Counted from the first letter of the stretch, positions 17,084-25,618 are shown. The stretch: DNA of 64,000 nucleotides from EA-27 sp964396265 (GCA_964396265.1 CAYNEM010000009.1:1-64000), one strand, 5' to 3'. Notes: a model not told the origin generated them from the letters alone. Translations and numbers: made by a program.

Positions 17084-17812
17084 CTAGCGATCCCCTTCCG
17101 AGTCATGGCGCCGGCGGCGGCTCAGGACCTGGCTGACGAGGAAGCGACTGCCGTCGTGGTGGACCGCGAAGTACCCATGCTGCTGGCTCATCTCCCGCAT
17201 CTTCACGCAGCGGAGGCGAAGCTGCACGTCCGTCTCCCCGACGTCGAAGTGCTCCAGGAGGAGGATCCCATCCACGAGGAAATCCTCTCCGTACAACGTG
17301 GGCTGTTTCGTGCCCATCTGGACTTCGGAGATGAAGAACGTCGTGATCCCGAGCTCCTTGATCTTCGTGAACAGGTGGAACATCTCGCGCCGGGGATTCT
17401 TGAGCTCCGCGAGCGCGTAGAACGCTTCCAGCGAGTCGATCGTGACCATCGTGTAGTGATCCTCCTCGACCGCATGACGGGTCACGTCGAGGAGCATTCT
17501 TGTCCAGTCCTTCTCCGTCTCCTTCTGCCCGAGTTCCCGACGAAGCGTCGCAAGGTCGAGCACGTTCACGCGTTCGTCCGCGTCCGCCATACCGAGCTTC
17601 ATCATCGACCGAAGGAAGCTCTCCCCGTCCTGCTCGAGGGAGATGTACAGACCCTTCCCGCCATGCTCCGCGTTGTGGTACATCGCCGTGAAGCACAGGG
17701 TGGACTTCATCGTCCCCGGCGTCCCGCAGACGAGGACCAGGTGTCCTTTCGGAATCCCTCCACCGAGAATCGTGTCGAGCCCGTCGATATGGGTCTTGAG
17801 AACGTCGTCCAT
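17084..17812 (-). CDS. KaiC-like RecA-superfamily ATPase
   Basis: A single-domain KaiC-like ATPase of 242 residues: LDTILGGGIPKGHLVLVCG, Walker A GTPGTMKSTL (Met in place of Gly), YISLEQDGESFLRSM, Walker B TMVTIDSLEAFYAL, LKNPRREMFHLFTKIKEL and a C-terminal strand FAVHHDGSRFLVSQVL with a basic tail. The second catalytic-region Glu present in its two paralogues (LEEG) is Gln here (LEQD), so hydrolysis may be altered. Start ATG at 17812 lies about 33 bp from a TATA box that also faces the divergent roadblock gene. The shared promoter suggests the two products work together. Confidence 0.88.
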   Translation of the reverse strand: MDDVLKTHIDGLDTILGGGIPKGHLVLVCGTPGTMKSTLCFTAMYHNAEHGGKGLYISLEQDGESFLRSMMKLGMADADERVNVLDLATLRRELGQKETEKDWTRMLLDVTRHAVEEDHYTMVTIDSLEAFYALAELKNPRREMFHLFTKIKELGITTFFISEVQMGTKQPTLYGEDFLVDGILLLEHFDVGETDVQLRLRCVKMREMSQQHGYFAVHHDGSRFLVSQVLSRRRRHDSEGDR

Positions 17813-17841
17813 GCGTCCGACTCCTTCCTCTTGTCCTCGGC

Positions 17842-17849
17842 TTATAAAT
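17842..17849. promoter_or_regulatory. Shared bidirectional TATA box, KaiC-like gene / roadblock gene
   Basis: TTATAAAT reads as ATTTATAA on the other strand. It is about 33 bp from the minus-strand ATG at 17812 (near leaderless) and about 50 bp before the plus-strand ATG at 17896 (short leader). The upstream ATG at 17848 lies inside the box, which argues against using it as a start. Confidence 0.65.
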
Positions 17850-17895
17850 GCGTGCGGCCCTCATTATCCGCCCCGATATTCGCGGCGCGACCATC

Positions 17896-18690
17896 ATGGG
17901 GACAGAGTCGGTTTCGATGGTACCCATGGACCGCTCGGAAGCGGCCACGACCCTTCTCCTTTGGCAGATCCAAGGCGAACGGGACCTGCCCGCGGGGCCA
18001 GATCGGACGCTCGTCACCCTCGTGGACGAGGCGAGCCAGGGCCGCCCGCTCCCTCCACCCCCGAGGACGTACCAGCGCCCTGCCATCGATGACCTTCTTC
18101 GGCTCGACGAGCAGCGACGGCTTGAGGATCTGCGCGCGCGGCTCGGCGCCCTCGCCGGGGTCCTGCAACCCGAGGAGTACGAGGACCTGCGGGCCCGCCT
18201 GGGACCGGACCTCCTCCCGATGGGGAAGATCCTCGCGATCGGCCAGGTCCTCGACCGTTTCGCCGTCCGCAAGGCGCGGGAATCCGTCCAGCGGGATTTC
18301 GAGGCCGTGGTCGTTCCGGCCCGTTCGACGGGATTGCGTGCAGTCATGCTGTTCTCCCGCGATGGGCGCCTCCTGGCGGCGGAGGGCGAGGCGAAGGGAT
18401 TTGACTTGCGCGCCCTATCCGCCCTCGTCGCGCGAGGGGAGCCCGGGAGCACGTGGAGCCTCGCCCACCGTGCGGGGTTCCTCGTCGGCCATGGAGGGTC
18501 TCGCGCCGTGCTCGTGGCTCTGTTCGGGGAGCGCGCTCCGAAGAACGTGCCCCTTGCGCTCAAGGCCTCGGTGGCCTCTCTCGAGCAGCGACGAGGCCTG
18601 CTCGACGCGTCGCCTCGCCCCGTGAACCAGGCATCGCTGGAGGAGTTCCTACGCGCGGTGCGCCTTCTCCTCGCGATTGAAACGACGTAA
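17896..18690 (+). CDS. Roadblock/LC7-like domain protein
   Basis: A 264-residue protein of unknown function. The middle (about 50-110) is helical and rich in Leu, Arg and Glu (DEQRRLEDLRARLGALAG, EEYEDLRARLG). The C-terminal part (about 150-245) looks like a roadblock/LC7 module: LRAVMLFSRDGRLLAAEGEA, then FLVGHGGSRAVLVALFGE and a final helix. In archaea and bacteria such modules often partner small GTPases or KaiC-like ATPases. I chose the ATG at 17896 because the earlier one overlaps the TATA box. It is divergent from one KaiC-like gene and its stop abuts that of another. Confidence 0.72.
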   Translation: MGTESVSMVPMDRSEAATTLLLWQIQGERDLPAGPDRTLVTLVDEASQGRPLPPPPRTYQRPAIDDLLRLDEQRRLEDLRARLGALAGVLQPEEYEDLRARLGPDLLPMGKILAIGQVLDRFAVRKARESVQRDFEAVVVPARSTGLRAVMLFSRDGRLLAAEGEAKGFDLRALSALVARGEPGSTWSLAHRAGFLVGHGGSRAVLVALFGERAPKNVPLALKASVASLEQRRGLLDASPRPVNQASLEEFLRAVRLLLAIETT

Positions 18691-19392
18691 TCACTCGGAG
18701 ATCACGCGGGTGACTTGGAAGCCCTTGTCCGTATGCAGCAGGCGGTGGTACCCCTTGTCGTGTTTCGCCCTGCGCATCTTCACGCAGCGGACTCGGAGCT
18801 GGACGTCGCTCACTCCCGCGTCGAAGTGCTTGAGCAACAGAACGCCGTCCGCGAGGAAGTCCTCCGAGTACTCGCCGAACTGTTGGTCGCCGTGGCGCAT
18901 CTCGCTCACGAGGAACGTCGTCGCATCCAATCCCTTGAGGAACCCGAAGAAGTGGAACAGCTCGCGCCGCGGGTTCTGCATCTGGCCCAGAGAGTAAAGC
19001 GCCGCCATGGAGTCGAGCACGACGAGGTCGAACTTGTTCTGCTTGACCCGTTGCTCGATGTACTTCTCCAGGATCTCGAGCCAGTTCTTGCTCGTCTCGT
19101 CCTCCTTGTGCTCGAGGCGGATCTTCGAGACATCGAGGATGTACAGTTCCATGTCATCGATCCCCACGAGGCCCAGCTCCGTCATCGCCCGCTTCAGGTC
19201 CTCGTGGCCCTCCTCGAGCGAGATGTAGAGTGCCTTGGACCCGTTGTTCTTCACGTTGTTGTACAGGATCGAGAAGGTGAGCGAGGTCTTCATCGTCCCC
19301 GGCGTGCCGCAGACGAGGACGACGCTCCCGCGAGGGATGCCGCCGCCAAGCACCTCGTCGAAGCCTTCGATGTGGGTCTGGAGGCGGTCCAT
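18691..19392 (-). CDS. KaiC-like RecA-superfamily ATPase
   Basis: Third KaiC-like ATPase of the region, 233 residues: FDEVLGGGIPRGSVVLVCG, Walker A GTPGTMKTSL, catalytic-Glu strand YISLEEGHEDL, Walker B LVVLDSMAALYSL and MQNPRRELFHFFGFLKGL. It is closest to the 17.1-17.8 kb copy in layout but keeps the LEEG. It ends next to the roadblock gene stop (no spacer, convergent) and starts about 35 bp from a TATA-like box. A possible role is as signalling ATPase with the roadblock protein; nothing in the sequence fixes a target. Confidence 0.88.
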   Translation of the reverse strand: MDRLQTHIEGFDEVLGGGIPRGSVVLVCGTPGTMKTSLTFSILYNNVKNNGSKALYISLEEGHEDLKRAMTELGLVGIDDMELYILDVSKIRLEHKEDETSKNWLEILEKYIEQRVKQNKFDLVVLDSMAALYSLGQMQNPRRELFHFFGFLKGLDATTFLVSEMRHGDQQFGEYSEDFLADGVLLLKHFDAGVSDVQLRVRCVKMRRAKHDKGYHRLLHTDKGFQVTRVISE

Positions 19393-19422
19393 TGGGAGCA
19401 GCTGACGCAGCCGGCAGGTCCG

Positions 19423-19430
19423 TATTTAGG
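19423..19430 (-). promoter_or_regulatory. TATA-like box of the third KaiC-like gene
   Basis: On the minus strand CCTAAATA, about 34 bp before the ATG at 19392. It is too close to the carS ATG at 19440 to serve that start. Confidence 0.55.
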
Positions 19431-19439
19431 CGTGGTGGG

Positions 19440-20057
19440 ATGAATACCAAAAGCGATAAGCACAAGCCTTTTGGCAACTCATCCCTACGGACGCACGTGT
19501 CCCTCGCCTTCGTGCTCCTCCAATCGTTCTGGTTCTTCCTGCCCGCGTACGTCGCGAACCCGGCGGCCGTCCTGTTTGGCGGCGGACGCCCGATCGACGG
19601 GGGCCGCGTGCTCGCGGACGGCAATCGCCTCCTCGGGGACGGCAAGACGTGGCGGGGGTTTGGCGGCGGCGTGGCCGTGGGCGTCCTCGTGGGATTCCTG
19701 CAATGGGCAGTCGCCGTCGCGGTCGAACCCGAGCTTGCGTGGGGCGCCTTCCCCGTCGGCGCTGTGGCCATCGTCGCACTCGCCTTCGGTGCGCTCCTCG
19801 GGGACATGCTCGGCGCGTACGTGAAACGCCGGATGGGCCGCCCGCGCGGTGCGAACACGCCGTGGCTCGACTGGTACGACTTCTACCTGGGTGCGTTCGT
19901 CCTCCTCGTCCTTGCGGACTATGCGTTCTTCCTCGACCACTTCGTCCGGGGGGACGCGATCTTCGGCCTCGTCCTCGTCACGGTTATAACGCCCGTGCTC
20001 CATCGCGCGGTGAACATCCTCGGCTTCCGGCTGGGGAAGAAGGACGTGCCCTGGTGA
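19440..20057 (+). CDS. carS: CDP-archaeol synthase
   Basis: Membrane enzyme that activates unsaturated archaetidic acid with CTP to CDP-archaeol, the nucleotide-activated precursor of polar lipids. The family signature is clear: FLPAYVANPAAVLFGGGRPI, then DGGRVLADGNRLLGDGKTWRG. About four or five membrane segments follow, with the cytoplasmic loop KRRMGRPRGANTPWLDWYDF. The ATG at 19440 adds 19 polar residues before the first membrane helix. A GTG at 19497 would start right before that helix, closer to usual family length, and fits an A/T-rich stretch at 19448-19463. The gene overlaps pyrE by 4 nt. Confidence 0.92.
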   Translation: MNTKSDKHKPFGNSSLRTHVSLAFVLLQSFWFFLPAYVANPAAVLFGGGRPIDGGRVLADGNRLLGDGKTWRGFGGGVAVGVLVGFLQWAVAVAVEPELAWGAFPVGAVAIVALAFGALLGDMLGAYVKRRMGRPRGANTPWLDWYDFYLGAFVLLVLADYAFFLDHFVRGDAIFGLVLVTVITPVLHRAVNILGFRLGKKDVPW

Positions 20058-20587
20058 ACGACAGGGAGTTCGTGGCGGGGCTGAAGGCGTGCGGGGCGGT
20101 CCAGTTCGGTGAGTTCACGCTCGCGTCGGGGAAGACGAGCGACTACTACGTGGACATCAAGCAGGCGACGAGGCCCGACCTCCTTCGCGAGATTGCGCGA
20201 CGGATGGCCCCCCACGTGAAGGGGTACGACCGCCTTGCGGGCGTAGAGCTCGGAGCCGTCCCGATCGCCGCCGCGGTCTGCCTGGAGACCGGTCTCCCAT
20301 TCGTGATCGTGCGGAAGGTGGCGAAGGAGCACGGAACGAAGCGCACATTCGAGGGCGAGCTCCGGGTCGGCGACCGGGTGGCGTTCGTCGAGGACGTCGT
20401 GACCACGGGCGGGACGCTGCGCAAGGCTGTCGAAGGACTCCGGGCTGCGGGCGCCGTCGTGGATCGGGCCGTCGCGGTCGTGGACCGCGAGGAGGGCGGC
20501 GCGGAGGGTCTCCGTTCCGCAGGCGTCGAGCTCATCTCGATCTTGAAGGCGCGCGACCTCCGGATTCTGGGGGAAACCCCTATATAG
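20054..20587 (+). CDS. pyrE: Orotate phosphoribosyltransferase
   Basis: Makes orotidine 5'-monophosphate from orotate and PRPP in pyrimidine synthesis. The 177 residues contain GEFTLASGKTSDYYVDIK near the N-terminus, VELGAVPIAAAV, the Lys-rich VRKVAKEHGTKR loop and the PRPP-binding motif VAFVEDVVTTGGT. The GTG start overlaps the carS stop (GTGA). The final codon is immediately followed by TATATAG, which overlaps the stop and probably is the promoter of the next gene. Confidence 0.95.
   Translation: MNDREFVAGLKACGAVQFGEFTLASGKTSDYYVDIKQATRPDLLREIARRMAPHVKGYDRLAGVELGAVPIAAAVCLETGLPFVIVRKVAKEHGTKRTFEGELRVGDRVAFVEDVVTTGGTLRKAVEGLRAAGAVVDRAVAVVDREEGGAEGLRSAGVELISILKARDLRILGETPI
20581..20587 (+). 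promoter_or_regulatory. TATA box of the C11 protease gene
   Basis: TATATAG overlaps the pyrE stop codon and is centred about 24 bp before the GTG at 20608, so the protease mRNA is probably leaderless and starts inside a 20-bp spacer. Confidence 0.7.
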
Positions 20588-20607
20588 CGTCCACCGGATG
20601 GAAACGC

Positions 20608-22491
20608 GTGCGAGTGCTGCCGTTTTTCGCGGCCTTCCTCGTAGTCGTGTTCCTCGCGCCCGCTGCACCGGCCCAGGAGAAGGACTGGACGCTCCTCGTC
20701 TACATGGATGCGGACAACAACCTCGAGCCGGCAGGGATCGTCGACTTCCTCGAGTTGTCGTCCGTCGGGTCCGATGCGAACGTGAACGTCGTCGTCCAGT
20801 TCGACCGCGCAACGGGATTCGACGCCTCGCACGGGGACTGGACGGACACGCGTCGGTTCTACGTCACGCAGGGCATGGCGCCACTCCCCCAGAACTCCCT
20901 CCCGAACCCTCGCGAGGAGAACATGGCGGACCCGGCCACCCTGGCGGCGTTCGTGACGTGGGGAATCGCGAACTATCCCGCCCGCCACGTCTTCCTCGTG
21001 TTGTGGGACCACGGGGACGGGTGGCAGGGCGTCGTCGTCGACGACGACCCCGTGGCGAACGACCGGCTGACCGCGGTGGAACTGCGCACGGCCTTCGACT
21101 CGATCGTGGCGACGACCGGAAAGCGGATCGATCTGCTCGGCAACGACGCGTGTCGGATGACGCTGGAGATCCAGTACGAGCTCGCGCCCTACGTCGACTA
21201 CTTCGTCGGGAGCGAGAAGGACGAGCCGTTCGATGGCTGGCCCTACGACCGCCTCCTCACGTCCCTCGTCGCGGACCCCACAATGACGCCGGATGCCCTC
21301 GCTGCCACGCTCGTCGACCGGTACGTCGAGAGCTACGAGGGGACGTCCCAGTACAGCGTCGCGCTGAGCGCGGTGGACGCGAGCGCCCTCCGCCCCCTGG
21401 TCTCGGAGCTGAGCGCGTTCCTCGATGAGGTCCAGATCCACCAGCCGTACTTCACCGCCGAGATCCTGGCGGCGCGGGCCGCCACGGAGCGCTATGAAAG
21501 CGCGGGCACCTGTTGCGGGGACGAGTACGACCTCCAGCACTTCATCGAGAACGTTCTCGCGGAAGCGCCCAGTCGTCGCCTCGAGCGTCGCGGGCTCGGC
21601 GTGCTCGCCGCGATCGACGCCGCCGTCGTCCACGAGCGCCACTGGGACAATCCCGCGCCCGTGAACGGGGTCCCCGCGAAGAACGCGCACGGACTGTCCC
21701 TGTGGTTCCCCACGATTGGCGGCGACGTTTCGTACGCGGCGCTGGCCATGAGCCAGGACGGTCGCTGGGACGAGTTCCTCCTCTGGTATCCGATCGGGAC
21801 GCGCCCCCAGGTGGCGTCGAACGGGGTCGCCGTCGCACGCGACGGGGACGGGGACGGCCGGAACGAGGAGATCGTCGTCGAGTACCGCCCGGAGACGAAC
21901 GGGACGATGGCGCTGGACGTCTATCGCGACGGCACATTCGCGTTCAGCCGCGAGTACTCTGCGGTCGGGGGCCGGCTCGACACGGTGCGGCTGCCCCTCC
22001 CTCTCGGCGGCTCCCACGAGGTGTCCTTCTATCTGATCGCGGGCGGGGACCTCGTGAACCTGACCGTCGTGTCCGATCTCACCGTCCACGAGCTGATCCG
22101 GTTCAACGGGACTGTGTCCGACGTGGAGGGGCGACCGCTAGGGGGCGCGACCGTCCGCCTGCAGAACCTGAGGACGAACGCGACGATCACGGCGACGACG
22201 ACCAGCGGCGGCAGTTACGCCGTGGACGTCACGTATCCGACCTGGTTCCGTGATGGCGACGTCGTCCAGCTGGAGGTCCGCTCGGGCGAACTCGTCGCGC
22301 GCGTGTCGTTCGCCGCCAAGACGTCTGACCTGGGCCCGGACCGCGCGTTCACGCGAGACGTGTCGCTGACCGCGTCGGGCAGCGGCCTCTGGATCGCCGC
22401 CACGGTCGCGCTCGCGCTGCTGGCGGTCGCCGGGTTCACAGGGTTGCTCTTCTACCGCCGGAGGTACGAGCGGTTCCGGAACCCGCCCTGA
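20608..22491 (+). CDS. Membrane-anchored C11 (clostripain-family) cysteine protease
   Basis: 627-residue exported protease. It has an N-terminal signal sequence (about 1-22, ending PAAPAQ), a clostripain-like domain (WTLLVYMDADNNLE; catalytic His in LVLWDHGDGW; catalytic Cys in LLGNDACRM), a GLSLWFP segment typical of the family, then a C-terminal carboxypeptidase-regulatory-like beta domain (about 495-575, FNGTVSDVEGRPLGGATVRL) and one membrane helix (about 595-617) before a short basic tail. It should face outside, held by the C-terminal helix. A Cys pair (TCCGDE) lies near residue 295. The 3' end overlaps the next gene by 56 bp on the other strand. Confidence 0.9.
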   Translation: MRVLPFFAAFLVVVFLAPAAPAQEKDWTLLVYMDADNNLEPAGIVDFLELSSVGSDANVNVVVQFDRATGFDASHGDWTDTRRFYVTQGMAPLPQNSLPNPREENMADPATLAAFVTWGIANYPARHVFLVLWDHGDGWQGVVVDDDPVANDRLTAVELRTAFDSIVATTGKRIDLLGNDACRMTLEIQYELAPYVDYFVGSEKDEPFDGWPYDRLLTSLVADPTMTPDALAATLVDRYVESYEGTSQYSVALSAVDASALRPLVSELSAFLDEVQIHQPYFTAEILAARAATERYESAGTCCGDEYDLQHFIENVLAEAPSRRLERRGLGVLAAIDAAVVHERHWDNPAPVNGVPAKNAHGLSLWFPTIGGDVSYAALAMSQDGRWDEFLLWYPIGTRPQVASNGVAVARDGDGDGRNEEIVVEYRPETNGTMALDVYRDGTFAFSREYSAVGGRLDTVRLPLPLGGSHEVSFYLIAGGDLVNLTVVSDLTVHELIRFNGTVSDVEGRPLGGATVRLQNLRTNATITATTTSGGSYAVDVTYPTWFRDGDVVQLEVRSGELVARVSFAAKTSDLGPDRAFTRDVSLTASGSGLWIAATVALALLAVAGFTGLLFYRRRYERFRNPP

Positions 22492-22903
22492 CGATCATCT
22501 TCTTGGAGAACGGCTGGACGGCGCCCCGGGGATCCTGGTCCCGGATGCGCGAGACGAGCCTCGCGAGCTGTGCGTCCATGTACAGTTCGTCGTAGCTCTC
22601 CGGCGGCAGCCGGTCCGCGACGGGTTTGGGAGCCACGAGGACGAGTACGATCTCGGGAGAGTGCTGTTCGAGGAAGCGCGCGTGTCGCCGCACGGCCCCG
22701 CGGGGGGCGTACGATAGGCAGGGCTCCACGAGGAACAGGATCGGGCCGCGGTGCGCGACGATCGCGGGGCGGTACGGCGCGTCCTTGCCCGACTTCATCC
22801 GGACGCGATAGCTCAACACGCGGTGCGCGTGCGCCACCCGTTGCCGGTCCATCTCCTCGCAGACGGCCGCCTCGAGCTTTGTCTTCGTCTTGTGCGCCGC
22901 CAC
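22436..22903 (-). CDS. Uncharacterised protein, degenerate PD-(D/E)XK nuclease-like
   Basis: 155 residues, not firmly recognised. The central part LEAAVCEEMDRQRVAHAHRV, then APYRPAIVAHRGPILFLVEPC has the rhythm of a PD-(D/E)XK nuclease core (helix with Glu, then hairpin xPDhhh...hhhEhK), but the expected Asp is Ala and the E-x-K is E-P-C, so if the fold is right the active site is lost. A second Ala/Leu-rich strand IVLVLVAPKPVADRL follows. The GTG start lies 28 bp after the polymerase stop on the same strand, so it is probably the last gene of that operon. The nuclease link is inference only. Confidence 0.6.
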   Translation of the reverse strand: MAAHKTKTKLEAAVCEEMDRQRVAHAHRVLSYRVRMKSGKDAPYRPAIVAHRGPILFLVEPCLSYAPRGAVRRHARFLEQHSPEIVLVLVAPKPVADRLPPESYDELYMDAQLARLVSRIRDQDPRGAVQPFSKKMIVRAGSGTARTSGGRRATL

Positions 22904-22931
22904 GGACGGGCATCGGCGGCGGGGGATTAGA

Positions 22932-25323
22932 CTACTCTTCCGCGAGGTCTGCGGGCGTCGCGAACGAAGCGTGGTACCCGATGCCGGTGCTCGGGTAGTG
23001 GCCCTCCTGCACGCCGGACTTCGCGAGCGTATCGTCTCCCCTCAAATCGACCTCCGGCGCATCGTCCACGCGGCGACACGCCGCCAGGAGCTTCTCCTCG
23101 GTGTACCCGAACGGCGCGAACAACGTCTCGCCCGCGCGGCAGATCAGGCGCACGTACGCCTGCGCGTCGGGCACCTCCTCCCCCGTCAGGAACTCCGCGG
23201 CACGCACCTTCGCCTCCGCCTCCTTGCTCGCCTCGTCGAGGACCACGTACCGCACGTACTCGCCGGGCTCGACCGCGAACCCGCGCTTCTTCAACTGCTT
23301 CAGCGCCGCCACGGTCGCGGTCATCACGAGGTACTCGTCGAGCGTCTTCGTGACCGTCTTCGTGATCACGAGGTCCGCGAGGGGCACGCGGTTCTCCCGT
23401 AGCGCCTTGGCGGTGCCGCGAATGAGGGCGACACACCGCGGGATGGCGGCGCGGAACTCGTCCGCGGTCTTCGCCTTCGCGAGCTCTCGCAGGATTAGCG
23501 TCTCCATCCTGTTCACGACGCCCGGCGTGTCGTGCTTCCGCAGTTCGATGCCACGCAGCTTGAACTCCCCGTTCTCGAACATCCCGTAGTACCGGTTCAG
23601 GGCGCCGACGCCCGTCGTCTTGCACGGGAGGAAGACGAGCCACCGGTACGTGCCCTCGAGGTCGATCGGAAAGCCGAGCTCCGCGTTGATGCTCTCGATG
23701 AGCTTGCGCACGTCGCCCGCCTTGGCGGTGGGGCGGAGCCACAGGGAGTCGACGATGCCGTGCACGACCTCGAACCCGTGCTGCTCCGCGAGGCGCATCG
23801 ACTCGAGGAGGAGGTCGCGCGCGTACGCGTTGATCGCCTCGTGGCACTCGATGCGGCCGTAGCGCGCGTTGCGGTATCCTTGGTATCCGAATGAAGTCAC
23901 AAGCAGCCATTTCAGGATCGTGTCGCGACCCTCGTACACCTCCCGGAGCGGCGTCCGTTCTCTTTTCATTCGCTTGTAGTAGCGTTTCCGGTCTACAAGC
24001 GGCTTCAGCACTCTTGGGATGAGGCCGAGGCGGCGCGTGCAAAGGTGATAGCGCAACCCAGGCACGGGTCGTCCGTTCAGGACGCAGCACGAGCACTCGA
24101 GCGTCTCCTGGGAGATGTTGTGCTTCACCATGATGTTCGGGTACAGCGACGCGTAGTCGATTTCGACGATGCCCTCGTGGAGGCCGACCTCGGGTTCGAA
24201 GATGAAGCCGCCGCGATCGCCGAGCACGAGATCCTCCGCGGTTTTGAACACTTCGGGCATGTTCTTCTTCCAGAGGACGACGACGCCGTCCGATCGCGCG
24301 AGGTTCGTCTGCATGGCGGTGAACGCCGTGCCGGGCGTGAGGCGCGCCTGCTCCTGTGGCGGCAGCGTCGAAAGTCGTGAAAGTTCCACGAGCCCCGCGA
24401 ACCCGCTCTCCCGCACCGCGAAGTGGCCGTGGTCCAGGTGGATGCGGCCCTTGAGCAGATACTGGCTCGGCTTATACACGATCTTCCCGTACGTGAAGTA
24501 TGACTTCGCCGCCCGCCGCCCGTGGAACCCCAAGTCGCGGCCGAGCCGCAGGTCGACGCCGATTCCTTTCGCCTTGCCCTCGAGGAACGGCATGACGAAC
24601 GCGTCGCCGCCGTCCGTGAGCACGACGTCCGGGTCTCGGTCCTCGACGATCGCGTTGATCCCGCGCAGGATGTCCTCCTCGTCCCCGTCGACGGCATCGC
24701 CGCCAAGGCTCGCGCCCACGAGGCGATCGTTCATCCGCGGCAGCCCGGCGGGCGCGTCCACCGCCACGTCGAGCACGTCGCGACGCAAATCCGGGATCTC
24801 GTACTCGAGCGCGAAGTGCTCCTCGAGGGCGCGCCACGCCCCGTCGTACGCGACGAGTCCCATCGGGAAGATGCGGTGCTGCAGGAAGTACCGCTGCGTG
24901 AGGCGCAGGTCGACGTCGAACAGCTCGTGCTCGTAGTAGCCACCCGCGCTGTACACGATCCGCGCGGCGTCCTGCAGGTCCCCGTAGTGGCGGGGGACGA
25001 CCTCGAGGAGCGGCTCCGGGGCCTCCGCCGCCAAACCCGTGCGGCGCATGACGACGCGCGTGGCGGCGACCTGGTCGAGGATCTCCAGGCGGCGCTGGAG
25101 GTCCGACAGCTCGCCCGGCTGCACCTTCACGAAGAACGAGGGGCGGAACGCGCGGTCCTCGATCCGATGCATCCCGTCCGGCGTCCACAGCCAGAGGACG
25201 ATGGAATCGCGCTCGTAGTCCGGATGCGCGTCGACGATCCAGCCTTGCGTTCGGCTCCCCCGCCGATCAGGGGTTTGGCGGTAGATGACGACGCGTAGGG
25301 GAGAGTGAAGCGAAAGTGCTCAT
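22932..25323 (-). CDS. polB: B-family DNA polymerase with degenerate catalytic motifs (PolB2-like), apparent 5' frameshift
   Basis: Domain order is that of archaeal family B polymerases. Motif A is intact (DYASLYPNIM) and motif B keeps its Lys (KWLLVTSFGYQGYRNARYG), but motif C, normally YxDTD, reads HGIVDSLW and lacks the first Asp. In the exonuclease, DIE becomes VDAP and NxxxFD becomes GGDAFVM. The protein is therefore probably exonuclease-dead and polymerase-impaired, like the inactivated archaeal PolB2 lineage. A Cys cluster (ECSCCVLNG, then HLC) follows motif A. The intact frame starts only at 25172, yet homologous N-terminal sequence (GWIVDAHPDYERDSIVLWLW) continues upstream without a start codon. 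Removing one base from a G4 run at 25298-25301 joins it to the ATG at 25323, giving about 796 residues. Confidence 0.85.
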
Positions 25324-25583
25324 CGAGCTTCGACGGGTATCGTCGACTGCCTCGCTCTCAGCTCTGCGATCTCCCGCTGCATCTCGAGGAAGATCGACAG
25401 GAAGGCGGTCTCCACGGGGTCGAGGTGTGCGCAGTAGCTGGCGGCGGACGCGTGCTGCCGCGCGCGGTTCATGACCTCGTCGAACAGCTCGCGATCCTTC
25501 TCGCGCAGTGCGCGGCGGTAGTCCATCCACCTGTCGAGGATCGACTCGAGGTACATGCGGTACGTCGGGACCGTGCGGCCCAT
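25320..25583 (-). CDS. Small conserved helical protein preceding the polymerase gene
   Basis: 87-residue, all-helical, charged protein (MGRTVPTYRMYLESILDRWM; DYRRALREKDRELFDEVMNR; then HASAASYCAHLDPVETAFLS). I recall similar short proteins beside archaeal polB2-type genes (MGRT-P-xYR start), but did not search. Its TGA overlaps the ATG proposed for the polymerase (ATGA, 4 nt), so the two are probably cotranslated and may form a complex. Start ATG at 25583 lies about 32 bp after a CTTATCG box. Confidence 0.78.
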   Translation of the reverse strand: MGRTVPTYRMYLESILDRWMDYRRALREKDRELFDEVMNRARQHASAASYCAHLDPVETAFLSIFLEMQREIAELRARQSTIPVEAR

Positions 25584-25611
25584 AGGATTCTTGCGCTAGG
25601 GCGTTGCAACT

Positions 25612-25618
25612 CTTATCG
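25612..25618 (-). promoter_or_regulatory. TATA-like box of the polymerase operon
   Basis: On the minus strand CGATAAG, about 32 bp before the ATG at 25583. It is the only A/T-rich run near this start. Confidence 0.45.

Noticed and set aside
17848..17895. A start for the roadblock gene at the ATG at 17848
   Set aside because: This ATG overlaps the TATA box, so it lies upstream of the expected transcript start.
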